A program made the translations under genes and the position numbers. This document shows positions 1-5,991 of a DNA stretch of 8,015 nt, one piece after another. Numbering within the stretch: the first letter of the stretch is position 1; every line of letters begins with the position of its first letter. The stretch is from Actinomycetes bacterium (GTDB taxonomy: Bacteria > Actinomycetota > Acidimicrobiia > Acidimicrobiales > Palsa-688), in assembly GCA_021827225.1 (NCBI GenBank), contig JAKAXG010000175.1, forward strand, positions 1 to 8,015. Reading direction: 5' to 3'. Below the pieces are notes generated by a model. The model made no database searches. It saw only the letters and a list, made by a program, of their open reading frames with translations, and was not told the DNA's origin.

Positions 1-31
1 GGGCGGGCGTCACGGTGCGGTTCGCGAGTGA

Positions 32-70
32 TCAACCCCAGTCGATACCGAACACGGCGATCACCTCCTT
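32..70 (-). promoter_or_regulatory. Perfect Shine-Dalgarno plus 7-codon minus-strand reading frame
   Basis: On the minus strand, bases 70 to 59 read AAGGAGGTGATC, fully complementary to the conserved 3' end of 16S rRNA. After an 8-nt gap counted from GGAGG comes GTG at 55-53, opening a seven-codon frame (M-F-G-I-D-W-G) that stops with TGA at 34-32. That stop overlaps a TTG (35-33) whose frame stays open to the window edge, beginning M-I-T-R-E-P-H-R. The layout fits a short leader peptide coupled to a divergent gene lying mostly outside the window. The ribosome-binding match is seen directly; the leader function is inference, and the partial downstream gene could instead start at GTG 13-11. 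Confidence 0.3.
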
Positions 71-103
71 CCTGCGCGCGCAGGTGGACGCCCCGGCCGG
101 GGC
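71..103. repeat. Two adjacent perfect 14-bp palindromes
   Basis: CCTGCGCGCGCAGG at 71-84 and GCCCCGGCCGGGGC at 90-103 are each perfectly self-complementary and lie 5 bp apart, between the cyclase gene and the putative divergent leader. They could be paired binding sites for dimeric regulators. As RNA, the second can fold as a short hairpin. Short GC palindromes are common in DNA this GC-rich, so function is unproven. Confidence 0.4.
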
Positions 104-173
104 ACAGACACCAGTTTGGCCCGCCGCCGTTTCCGATTTGACGGATGGGCGGGAGATGGCCACCCGCTGTGGG

Positions 174-179
174 TACTCT
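174..179 (+). promoter_or_regulatory. Candidate -10 element (TACTCT) for the diguanylate cyclase gene
   Basis: TACTCT fits the actinobacterial TAnnnT -10 pattern and ends 8 nt before GTG 188 (5 nt before GTG 185). Neither GTG has a convincing Shine-Dalgarno, so a leaderless transcript is plausible. No clear -35 is seen. Confidence 0.35.
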
Positions 180-187
180 CACGGGTG

Positions 188-1504
188 GTGCGCGAGGCGG
201 TGAGGGGATGGTCGGTGTGGCGGTTGTCCCGTCCCGCGGTCGCCTACATCCTGCTCGTCCACGCCGCCGCCGTGGCCCTGCTGGCCTACGAGGCGGTCAC
301 CGACGGTCACTCCGCCGGCACCCGCCTGCCGGCCCTCGCCGCCCTGCTGGCCGGCGCCGCCGCCAGCATCGAGGTGTTCCGCCGCACCGGCACCCTCTAC
401 CGGGGCCGGGACCGCGGCTTCCACAACCTGCTGTCGGTGTTCCTGCTCGGCGGGGCGCTGGTCCTGCCCCCGCTGTGGGCCACCGTCCTGCCCATCCCGG
501 TGTACTCCCTGTTCCGGTGGCGGGCCATGCGCCGCCTGGCCCCGGTCAAGGCGGCGTTCAACGCCGCCATGTATGTAGTGCTCTGCACTGTGGCCTCCCA
601 CGTCCGCCTGGCCGTGGTGCCCGGCGGCGCCGCCCACAGCGCCTCCATCGCCTCCTTCGCCGCCTCCCCGGCGGCGTGGGGCTCCGCCCTGGCGGCGGCG
701 GCGGCGTTCGTGGCCGTCAACGTGGCCATGATCTTCAACTGCCTCCGCCGGGTCACCCCGAGCACCCCGGCGCGCGCCATCCTCGGCGACCGCAACTTCT
801 TGGCCCTGGCGGGGGTGGACGCCAGCGCCGGCATCCTGGTGGCCGTGGCGTGGGCCGCCTCCCCGGCGCTGTACTTCGTCTCACTCGTGCCGGTGCTGTT
901 CCTCCAGCGCAGCCTGATCTACCGCCACCTGGCCGAGGCCGCCCAGACCGACACCAAGACCGGTCTGGCCACCCCGGCCCACTGGCGGTGGGTGGCCGAG
1001 CGGGTGGTGACCCGCACCCAGCGCACCGGCGGCTGCCTGGCCGTGCTGATGGTCGACCTGGACCACTTCAAGGGGGTCAACGACACCTACGGCCACCTGA
1101 TCGGCGACACCGTGGTGGTGGCCGCCGCCGAAACCCTCCGCCTGGCAGTCCGGCCCCTCGACGTCGTCGGCCGCTTCGGAGGCGACGAGTTCATCGTCCT
1201 GCTGGTCGGCGCCGACCGGCACGCCGCCGCCGTGGCCGCCGGCCGGCTGTGCGAGGACATCGCCGCCCTCAAGGTGACGGCCAACGGCGGAGGTCCGCTG
1301 CGGCTCACTGCCTCCGCCGGGGTGGCCGTCTACGGCGAGCACGGCATCGAGCTGGACGACCTGATCGCCGCCGCCGACGCCGCTCTGTACCGGGCGAAGC
1401 ACGACGGCCGCAACCGGGTGTGCGTGGCCCGGGCCGGCGAGGCCTCCCGCTGGGCCGAGGAGCAACCGGTGGCCGTGCCCCCCCACCACCACTCCGCCAG
1501 CTGA
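188..1504 (+). CDS. Membrane-bound diguanylate cyclase (GGDEF domain)
   Basis: Makes the second messenger c-di-GMP from two GTP at the cytoplasmic face of the membrane. The 438-aa protein has an N-terminal half of about six hydrophobic segments (roughly residues 15-265) that probably acts as sensor or anchor, then a GGDEF domain. That domain shows DLDHFK (290-295), the catalytic GGDEF (331-335) with all five residues intact, and the C-terminal signature ADAALYRAKHDGRNRV. An inhibitory I-site RxxD (RPLD, 322-325) sits exactly five residues before GGDEF, so product feedback inhibition is expected. There is no EAL or HD-GYP domain, so it is a synthase only. The start is uncertain: GTG 188 is chosen for the upstream -10-like TACTCT; GTG 215 has a GAGGGG sequence 7 nt upstream; GTG 200, GTG 185 and TTG 116 are also in frame. 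The signal sensed is unknown. The MFS gene follows after 15 bp. Confidence 0.93.
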   Translation: MREAVRGWSVWRLSRPAVAYILLVHAAAVALLAYEAVTDGHSAGTRLPALAALLAGAAASIEVFRRTGTLYRGRDRGFHNLLSVFLLGGALVLPPLWATVLPIPVYSLFRWRAMRRLAPVKAAFNAAMYVVLCTVASHVRLAVVPGGAAHSASIASFAASPAAWGSALAAAAAFVAVNVAMIFNCLRRVTPSTPARAILGDRNFLALAGVDASAGILVAVAWAASPALYFVSLVPVLFLQRSLIYRHLAEAAQTDTKTGLATPAHWRWVAERVVTRTQRTGGCLAVLMVDLDHFKGVNDTYGHLIGDTVVVAAAETLRLAVRPLDVVGRFGGDEFIVLLVGADRHAAAVAAGRLCEDIAALKVTANGGGPLRLTASAGVAVYGEHGIELDDLIAAADAALYRAKHDGRNRVCVARAGEASRWAEEQPVAVPPHHHSAS

Positions 1505-1519
1505 GCCGGTCGCCGTCGG

Positions 1520-2758
1520 TTGGAGCCGCGCCAGCACACGACCGGTGAGGAATCGGGGCGGCGCCGGCTGGGAGCGCGCTTCTGGTCGCTGTGGGCGGCC
1601 CGGACCTCGTCGGCGATGGGTGACGGCCTGTACAACGTGGCCCTTCCCCTGCTCGCCGCCGCCCTCACCCGCCGGCCCCTGGCCGTCGCCGCGGTGGCCC
1701 TGGCCGGCCGGTTGCCGTGGCTGGTGGCCGCCCTGCCGGCCGGGGCCTACGCGGACCGGGCCGACCGCCGGCGCATCATGCGCTGGGCCGACGTGATCCG
1801 CGCCGCCACCGTCGCCGGCCTGGCGGCGCTGGTCGCCACCGGGACCGTCACCATCTGGTGGGTGTACGCGCTGGTGGTGGTGCTCGGCTTCGCCGACGCC
1901 GCCTTCACCGCGGCCAGCTCGGCGGTGGTGACCGAGCTGGTGGCCGCCGAGGACCTGCCCCGGGCCCACGGGCTGCTCTACACCGGCGACACCGCCGGCG
2001 CCCAGTCGCTGGGGCCGGCCGTCGGGGGCGCGTTGTGGTCGGCGGCGCGCAGCGTCCCCTTCGCCGCCGACGCCGTCAGCTTCGCCGCCTCCGCCACCCT
2101 GCTGCTGGGTCTGGGCCGGGCCCCCCGCCCCGCCTGTGACCCCCCGGGCCCGCCCCGATCGAGGCTGACCGAGGACGTGCGCGACGGCCTGGCCTGGTAC
2201 CGGCGGTCCCGGCCGCTGATGCTGATCACCGCGGTGGTGGCGGTGCTGGCCTTCTGCCAGGCCATGGTGTCGGCCATCCTGGTGCTCTACGCCGAGGAGC
2301 GCCTGCACCTCGGCGGCCTGGGGTTCGGGCTGTTCGTGGGGGCCACCAGCCTGGGCAACGTGGCCGGCGGGCTGCTGGCCGCCCGGGTGGTGCGCCGGCT
2401 GGGGGTGGCCGGGGTGGTGATCGTGGCCACCGCCATCTCCGGAGGCGGGTACCTGGCCGCCTCCACCGTCACCTCCCCCTACGCCGCCGGGGTGTTCCTG
2501 GCCGTGGAGGCCCTGGCCGTGGTGCTCGGCAACGTGGCCACCACCTCGTTCCGCCAGCGGCTCACCCCCGCCCACCTGCAGGGCCGGGTGGCCACCATCT
2601 GGCGCTCGGCGGTGTGGAGCGCCATCCCCCTCGGCGCCCTGGCCGGGGGGGCGGTGGCCGGTGCCGTGTCCATCTCCACCCCCCTGGAGGTGGCCGGCCT
2701 CCTCCAGCTGGCCCTGGTGCTCGTCGCCGCCCGCCCCCTGCTGCGGGTGGTGCGCTGA
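1520..2758 (+). CDS. Major facilitator superfamily exporter (MFS_3/EntS-like)
   Basis: A 412-aa inner-membrane secondary transporter, of usual length for a 12-helix MFS protein, probably a proton-driven efflux pump for a small molecule. Hydrophobic helices run through the protein from about residue 20. The MFS motif A loop between helices 2 and 3 is clear as GAYADRADRRR (75-85). The opening FWSLWAARTSSAMGDGLYNVALPLLA and the helix 4-5 region GFADAAFTAASSAVVTELV resemble the MFS_3/enterobactin-exporter-like group, which also includes macrolide-type efflux proteins; substrate cannot be read from sequence. The start is TTG with no good Shine-Dalgarno, but the next in-frame ATG (residue 33) would cut into helix 1. 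It begins 15 bp after the cyclase stop, suggesting co-transcription, and converges on the cupin gene with only 13 bp between stop codons. Confidence 0.88.
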   Translation: MEPRQHTTGEESGRRRLGARFWSLWAARTSSAMGDGLYNVALPLLAAALTRRPLAVAAVALAGRLPWLVAALPAGAYADRADRRRIMRWADVIRAATVAGLAALVATGTVTIWWVYALVVVLGFADAAFTAASSAVVTELVAAEDLPRAHGLLYTGDTAGAQSLGPAVGGALWSAARSVPFAADAVSFAASATLLLGLGRAPRPACDPPGPPRSRLTEDVRDGLAWYRRSRPLMLITAVVAVLAFCQAMVSAILVLYAEERLHLGGLGFGLFVGATSLGNVAGGLLAARVVRRLGVAGVVIVATAISGGGYLAASTVTSPYAAGVFLAVEALAVVLGNVATTSFRQRLTPAHLQGRVATIWRSAVWSAIPLGALAGGAVAGAVSISTPLEVAGLLQLALVLVAARPLLRVVR

Positions 2759-2771
2759 GCAGATCCTCGTC

Positions 2772-3950
2772 TCACAACGGTGCGAGCACCTCTCGCACTC
2801 TCCTCATCGGGTCCTGCCACTGGCTGCGCACGGCTTCGAGCAGTCCGCTGGCCCCCTCCTCAGCGGGGAGAGCCCGCAGTTGGACCAGCTGGGCGGCGTC
2901 GAGCGACAGGCCTGTGACCGAGCGCAGGGACGGCCCGGACAGCTCCTCCGCCCAGTCGAACAGTGTCTCACGGGCGGGTCGGCCGGGGGCCAGGTGACCG
3001 ATGAGGTCGAGGGTGAAGTCCGTGGTGGTGAGGTTGGCCATGAGGGCCAGAAACGCCCGCTGGTGAAACTCCCGCAACAGGGCCCGGCGGCGCAGGATGT
3101 TCTGCTGGGCAAGCTCGTGTTCGACCACCTGCTCCAGGGTCGGGCCGAGGCTCGGCACCCGACGAGCGAGGCCGCCGACCAGTTCCAGGGAGGAGTCGCG
3201 AGCATGCGTGCGCATCCACGAGTCGAGCAGCAACCAGGCCTGGCTGACCGGAAGTTCGGTGATCATCTCGGTGGCGAGCGCCACGGCCCGGCGCTGGTCG
3301 ATGCGGTCGAGGGCGGAGAGGCTCTGCAGGCGTTTGGTGTAGGTGGGATCCGACCACCAGGTGTCGTAGGCGAGGCCGGGGAACCGATATCCGAACTGCG
3401 CCGACCGGGACTTGCGGTTGCGTATGACGATCGAGACAGTCGGCATTTCCAGGTGGAACAGGGCGTGAATGAATCCCGGGCCGGATTCGATCCGCCGCGC
3501 CGCGCCCGGCTGAAGCACCTCGGCATCGAGGGGGCGCAGCTCGCCGAGGGCCAGACGGTCCTTGTCGATCTGCTCCTGGGTATCGAAGTCGTAGGTCACG
3601 TGCAGGCTGGAGCCCTGGAGCACCCCGAAGGCACCGTCGAAGCCGTGGTCGTGGATGGCAGTGGTGCCCTCCAGCCAGAAGAGAACCTGGATGAACAACT
3701 CGTCGTCCCTGTACATGACCACAGGAGGCTGACCGAACCGGTCGGCGTTGCCCTGGGGCGGCAGGTCGGGCGTGCGGACGACATGTTCGAGGATGCTGGA
3801 CGCGTCTACGCCGGAGGGAATCTCGACCGACCGCATGGCCCGTTCGGCGGCGTCGACCAGGCCCATCTCGGTCTGCCCGCTCGCCCTCCACAGGGCCGAG
3901 CATTCCTTGCCCAGCGCTTCGAAGTAGGAGGCGACAAGCTCGTTCGGCAC
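2772..3950 (-). CDS. Cupin-fold protein with cysteine-dioxygenase-like three-His site
   Basis: The function is not assigned. The N-terminal half (about residues 65-185 of 392) looks like a single cupin barrel. IHDHGFDGAFGVLQG supplies His100 and His102, and PGFIHALFHLEMPTVSIVIRN supplies His162, with His166 nearby. HxH without the usual cupin glutamate, plus a third His in motif 2, matches the three-His iron site of cysteine dioxygenase-type thiol dioxygenases, though overall length and C-terminus differ from that family (about 200 aa). The C-terminal ~190 residues appear helical and carry no motif I recognise. G+C is low for this window: 37/60 at 3541-3600 and 34/60 at 3421-3480, against 46/60 in neighbours, suggesting recent acquisition. 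GTG 3950 is preferred because TACCGT lies 7 nt upstream; TTG 3983 in the same frame would add 11 residues. It stands alone: convergent with the MFS gene and about 150 bp beyond the HAD gene on the same strand. Confidence 0.72.
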   Translation of the reverse strand: MPNELVASYFEALGKECSALWRASGQTEMGLVDAAERAMRSVEIPSGVDASSILEHVVRTPDLPPQGNADRFGQPPVVMYRDDELFIQVLFWLEGTTAIHDHGFDGAFGVLQGSSLHVTYDFDTQEQIDKDRLALGELRPLDAEVLQPGAARRIESGPGFIHALFHLEMPTVSIVIRNRKSRSAQFGYRFPGLAYDTWWSDPTYTKRLQSLSALDRIDQRRAVALATEMITELPVSQAWLLLDSWMRTHARDSSLELVGGLARRVPSLGPTLEQVVEHELAQQNILRRRALLREFHQRAFLALMANLTTTDFTLDLIGHLAPGRPARETLFDWAEELSGPSLRSVTGLSLDAAQLVQLRALPAEEGASGLLEAVRSQWQDPMRRVREVLAPL

Positions 3951-3957
3951 CCCCCAA

Positions 3958-3963
3958 ACGGTA
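3958..3963 (-). promoter_or_regulatory. Candidate -10 element (TACCGT) for the cupin gene
   Basis: On the minus strand TACCGT is followed by 7 nt and then GTG at 3950, matching the spacing seen before pgi. There is no proper Shine-Dalgarno for this GTG, so a leaderless transcript is possible. The element lies inside the reading frame if the TTG at 3983 is the true start. Confidence 0.3.
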
Positions 3964-4098
3964 CTGGCCGCCGATCGGCGCAATATCGACGGAATCCCAA
4001 ATGATCCTCAACCGCTCCAGACGCCAGCGGGTGGCGCGCTGAGCACCCTTGGGCGGGCAGGGCATGAATGGCCTGCCGTGGGTACGAGCCCGAGGCTT

Positions 4099-4806
4099 CT
4101 ACAGCCCGGCGGTCAGCAGCTCCACCACCGAGCCGGTGTCGGCCAGGTCGGCCAGGGCGGCGTCGGCCCCCAGCCCCTCCAGCTCGGGCAGCTCGTAGCG
4201 CCCGGTGGCCACCAGCAGACAACGGGCCCCCGCCGCCCGGGCGCAGGCCAGGTCCCTCGGGGTGTCGCCCACCACCCACACCTGCTCGCCGTCCAGGCGC
4301 ACCCCCCGCTCCGCCTCCAGCCGGCGGAGGGCGACCGGCACTAGCTCGTTGCGGTCGTGGTGGTCGCTGCCGTAGGCGCCCACGTCCAGGTCCAGGTAGC
4401 GGTCCAGCCCGAAGGCTCCCACTTTGACCAGAGCGTTGGGGAACACGTTGCCGGTGAGCAGGCTGGACACCACCCTGGGGTCGCCGTCCAGGGCGGCCAG
4501 CACGTCGGCCACCCCGGCGCAGGCCCGGCCCGCCTCGAGCAGCTCCCCGTCGGCGGCGGCCGCCGCCAGCTGGCCCTCGATGCCCCGCAGCACGGCGCTG
4601 ATCACCTCCTCGGTGCGCGGCTCGCCCATCTGGTCCAGGTACTCCCGCACGATCTGCGGGTCGGTCTTGCCGCTCATGCTGATCCGGCTGTCCGGCCGGC
4701 GGCCCAGCACCGCTTCCAGGGCCAGGTCGAACACCGCGGCGCCGATGTCCCCGGCGCGCACCAGCGTCCCGTCCACGTCCCACAGCACCAGCCGGCCCAC
4801 GTCCAC
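4099..4806 (-). CDS. HAD-superfamily phosphatase, phosphoglycolate phosphatase-like
   Basis: Cytoplasmic Mg2+-dependent phosphatase of 235 aa, normal length for the Gph/PGMB-like HAD group. Motif I is LWDVDGTLV, with nucleophile Asp10 and acid/base Asp12. A helical cap follows (about 17-100). Motif II is SLLTGN (Thr118), the motif III lysine is probably Lys128 (NALVKVG), and motif IV is GDTPRD (Asp181, Asp185). All catalytic positions are present, so it should be active; the substrate is unknown and could be phosphoglycolate or another small phosphate ester. GTG 4806 is chosen because of TAGATT 8 nt upstream; GTG 4800, two codons in, is an alternative. It is divergent from the DUF1361 gene across a 67-bp spacer and upstream of the cupin gene on the same strand, though the ~150-bp gap and composition change argue against one operon. 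Confidence 0.9.
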   Translation of the reverse strand: MDVGRLVLWDVDGTLVRAGDIGAAVFDLALEAVLGRRPDSRISMSGKTDPQIVREYLDQMGEPRTEEVISAVLRGIEGQLAAAAADGELLEAGRACAGVADVLAALDGDPRVVSSLLTGNVFPNALVKVGAFGLDRYLDLDVGAYGSDHHDRNELVPVALRRLEAERGVRLDGEQVWVVGDTPRDLACARAAGARCLLVATGRYELPELEGLGADAALADLADTGSVVELLTAGL

Positions 4807-4814
4807 AACGGCGG

Positions 4815-4820
4815 AATCTA
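4815..4820 (-). promoter_or_regulatory. Candidate -10 element (TAGATT) for the HAD gene
   Basis: TAGATT on the minus strand ends 8 nt before GTG 4806, and the intervening bases (CCGCCGTT) contain no ribosome-binding site. This fits a leaderless promoter in the 67-bp divergent region shared with the DUF1361 gene. No -35 at good spacing is evident. Confidence 0.45.
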
Positions 4821-4873
4821 CCGTCAGCGGGCGGGCAAACCGGGTGGAACCTGGGCCGGCAGCGGGACAGACT

Positions 4874-5521
4874 GTGGGGGTGGTCCCCTGGCTGCTGACC
4901 GTGTGGCGTGCCCTCGACTACGAGGCGCACGTCCAGGGCCAGTGGATGGGGCTGAACGTGGTGCTGGCCGTCCTGCCCGGCATCGGCGCTGTCATCCTGC
5001 ACCGCTGGCGCCGGCGCCGGATCGGCTGGTGGGTCGGGGCCGGAGTGGTGGCGGCGCTGCTGCCCAACGCCCCCTACGTGCTGTCCGACGTGGTGCACCT
5101 GGGCCCCGACCTGCAGGCCGCCCCCGACCGGGCCGCCGCCGTGTACGGGGTGCTGCCCCTGTTCGCCTTCCTGTTCGGCGCCGGGATCCTCTCCTACAGC
5201 CTGGTGCTGCACCTGCTCCGCCGGGAGCTGCGCGACCGGGGCTGGTCGGTGCGCCGGCGGGTGGCCGCCGAGGGCCTGGTCGACGCCGCCTGCGCGGTGG
5301 GCATCGCCCTCGGCCGCTTCCCCCGGCTCAACAGCTGGGACATCGTCCGCCCGTTCCAGATGCTGCACGGCCTGTCGGTGGTGGCCTTCCGGCCCGACTA
5401 TCTGGTCATGGCCCTGATCGGCATCACCCTGGCCAGCGTCACCGTCGACCGGGTGGCCACCGAGGCCGTCCACCTGGTGCGGGCCCGCCGGCACCGCCCG
5501 GGCGGCCGGGCCGGCGGCTGA
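4874..5521 (+). CDS. DUF1361 family membrane protein
   Basis: An integral membrane protein of 215 aa with about five hydrophobic segments: roughly residues 24-40, 55-75, 93-120, 135-150 and 178-192. Two features are typical of DUF1361 proteins: LLPNAPYVLSDVVHL, at the end of the second hydrophobic segment, and GRFPRLNSWDIVRPFQ, with its NSWD core. The family has no established biochemical role. Start choice is uncertain: GTG 4874, GTG 4880 and GTG 4901 are in frame and none has a clear Shine-Dalgarno. The frame stays open farther upstream to 4424, but that part is antisense to the HAD gene and is not taken as coding. The next gene starts 22 bp downstream, so it may head a three-gene transcript ending with pgi. 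Confidence 0.82.
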   Translation: MGVVPWLLTVWRALDYEAHVQGQWMGLNVVLAVLPGIGAVILHRWRRRRIGWWVGAGVVAALLPNAPYVLSDVVHLGPDLQAAPDRAAAVYGVLPLFAFLFGAGILSYSLVLHLLRRELRDRGWSVRRRVAAEGLVDAACAVGIALGRFPRLNSWDIVRPFQMLHGLSVVAFRPDYLVMALIGITLASVTVDRVATEAVHLVRARRHRPGGRAGG

Positions 5522-5543
5522 CGCGGCCGTCGCCGTCGCCGTC

Positions 5544-5981
5544 GTGGAGCGCGACGCGGCATCGGTGCTGGCCGGCCACCACGTGACCGACACGGCCGCC
5601 GGCGACGGGACCCTGCTGGCCTGCTCCTGCTCGTGCGGGTGGCGGTCCGAGCCGGTCGGCCGGGGCGACCGGGAGGCGGCCCGGACGCTGGCCGAGGCCA
5701 GGGTCCGCCACTGGATGGACGTGGCCGGGGAGGCGGCCGGCGAGGACCCGGCGCTGAACGCCCGGGCCGAGCGGCTGGCCGCCGAGCACCAGCGGGGCGA
5801 GGACAAGACGCTCACCAAGGTGGCGGTCACCTGCGCCTGCGGGTGGCGCTCGCCGCCGCTGCAGCGCGGCCACCCCCGCCTGGCCCAGGCCAAGGCCGAC
5901 TTCTGGCAGCGCCACGTGCTGGACTTCACCGGCTTCAACGCCTCGGTGGCCCCGCCCGGCGGCCTCCCTCCGATGGGGTAG
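5544..5981 (+). CDS. Small protein with two tandem CxCGWRS...H modules
   Basis: A 145-aa soluble protein of unknown function built from an internal duplication. Module 1 has C29-S-C31-G-W-R-S and His56; module 2 has C97-A-C99-G-W-R-S and His124. In both, 24 residues separate the second Cys of the CxC pair from the His, and each module also has a His (12 and 82) some 14-16 residues before the CxC pair. Two Cys plus one or two His per module is suggestive of metal binding (inference). Similar C-x-C-G-W segments followed by a helix and His occur in short actinobacterial proteins of unknown role. Module 1 has one additional cysteine (C27). No signal peptide or membrane segment is visible. The GTG 5544 start lacks a good ribosome-binding site and may rely on translational coupling with the DUF1361 gene 22 bp upstream; its TAG stop lies 10 bp before pgi. 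Confidence 0.75.
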   Translation: MERDAASVLAGHHVTDTAAGDGTLLACSCSCGWRSEPVGRGDREAARTLAEARVRHWMDVAGEAAGEDPALNARAERLAAEHQRGEDKTLTKVAVTCACGWRSPPLQRGHPRLAQAKADFWQRHVLDFTGFNASVAPPGGLPPMG

Positions 5982-5984
5982 AAC
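5979..5984 (+). promoter_or_regulatory. Candidate -10 element (TAGAAC) for pgi
   Basis: TAGAAC is followed by exactly 7 nt and then the pgi ATG; it resembles an actinobacterial -10 and includes the TAG stop of the preceding gene. The last base departs from the TAnnnT consensus. It could give pgi its own leaderless transcript besides read-through from upstream. Confidence 0.35.
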
Positions 5985-5991
5985 TGCGGCC

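Noticed and set aside
2..31. End of an upstream plus-strand gene (frame ending TGA at 29-31, or a frame ending TGA at 201-203)
   Set aside because: Too short to judge; the first has mixed third positions and the second would run into the cyclase start region. Neither shows a motif.
59..70. GATCACCTCCTT on the plus strand, identical to the 3' end of 16S rRNA
   Set aside because: The bases before it do not resemble the conserved end of 16S (no GAAGTCGTAACAAGG), so it is not an rRNA terminus. It is better read as a Shine-Dalgarno on the other strand.
115..215. c-di-GMP riboswitch upstream of the cyclase gene
   Set aside because: No recognisable GEMM-type conserved core or receptor helices; the proposed -10 lies close to the start, leaving no room for a leader RNA.
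881..2575. Long minus-strand reading frame opposite the cyclase and MFS genes
   Set aside because: Gly/His/Gln-rich product typical of antisense to high-GC genes; the plus strand encodes clear families across the same interval.
2661..4004. Long plus-strand reading frame opposite the cupin gene
   Set aside because: Antisense frame; the minus strand has the coherent cupin motifs and proper stop next to the MFS gene.
4056..4077. Hairpin GGCAGG/CCTGCC downstream of the HAD gene as a terminator
   Set aside because: Only a 6-bp stem with a 10-nt loop and no T-run; too weak to call.
3806..5938. Long minus-strand reading frame across the HAD, DUF1361 and CxCGWRS genes
   Set aside because: Low-complexity product with no motifs, overlapping three better supported genes in other frames.
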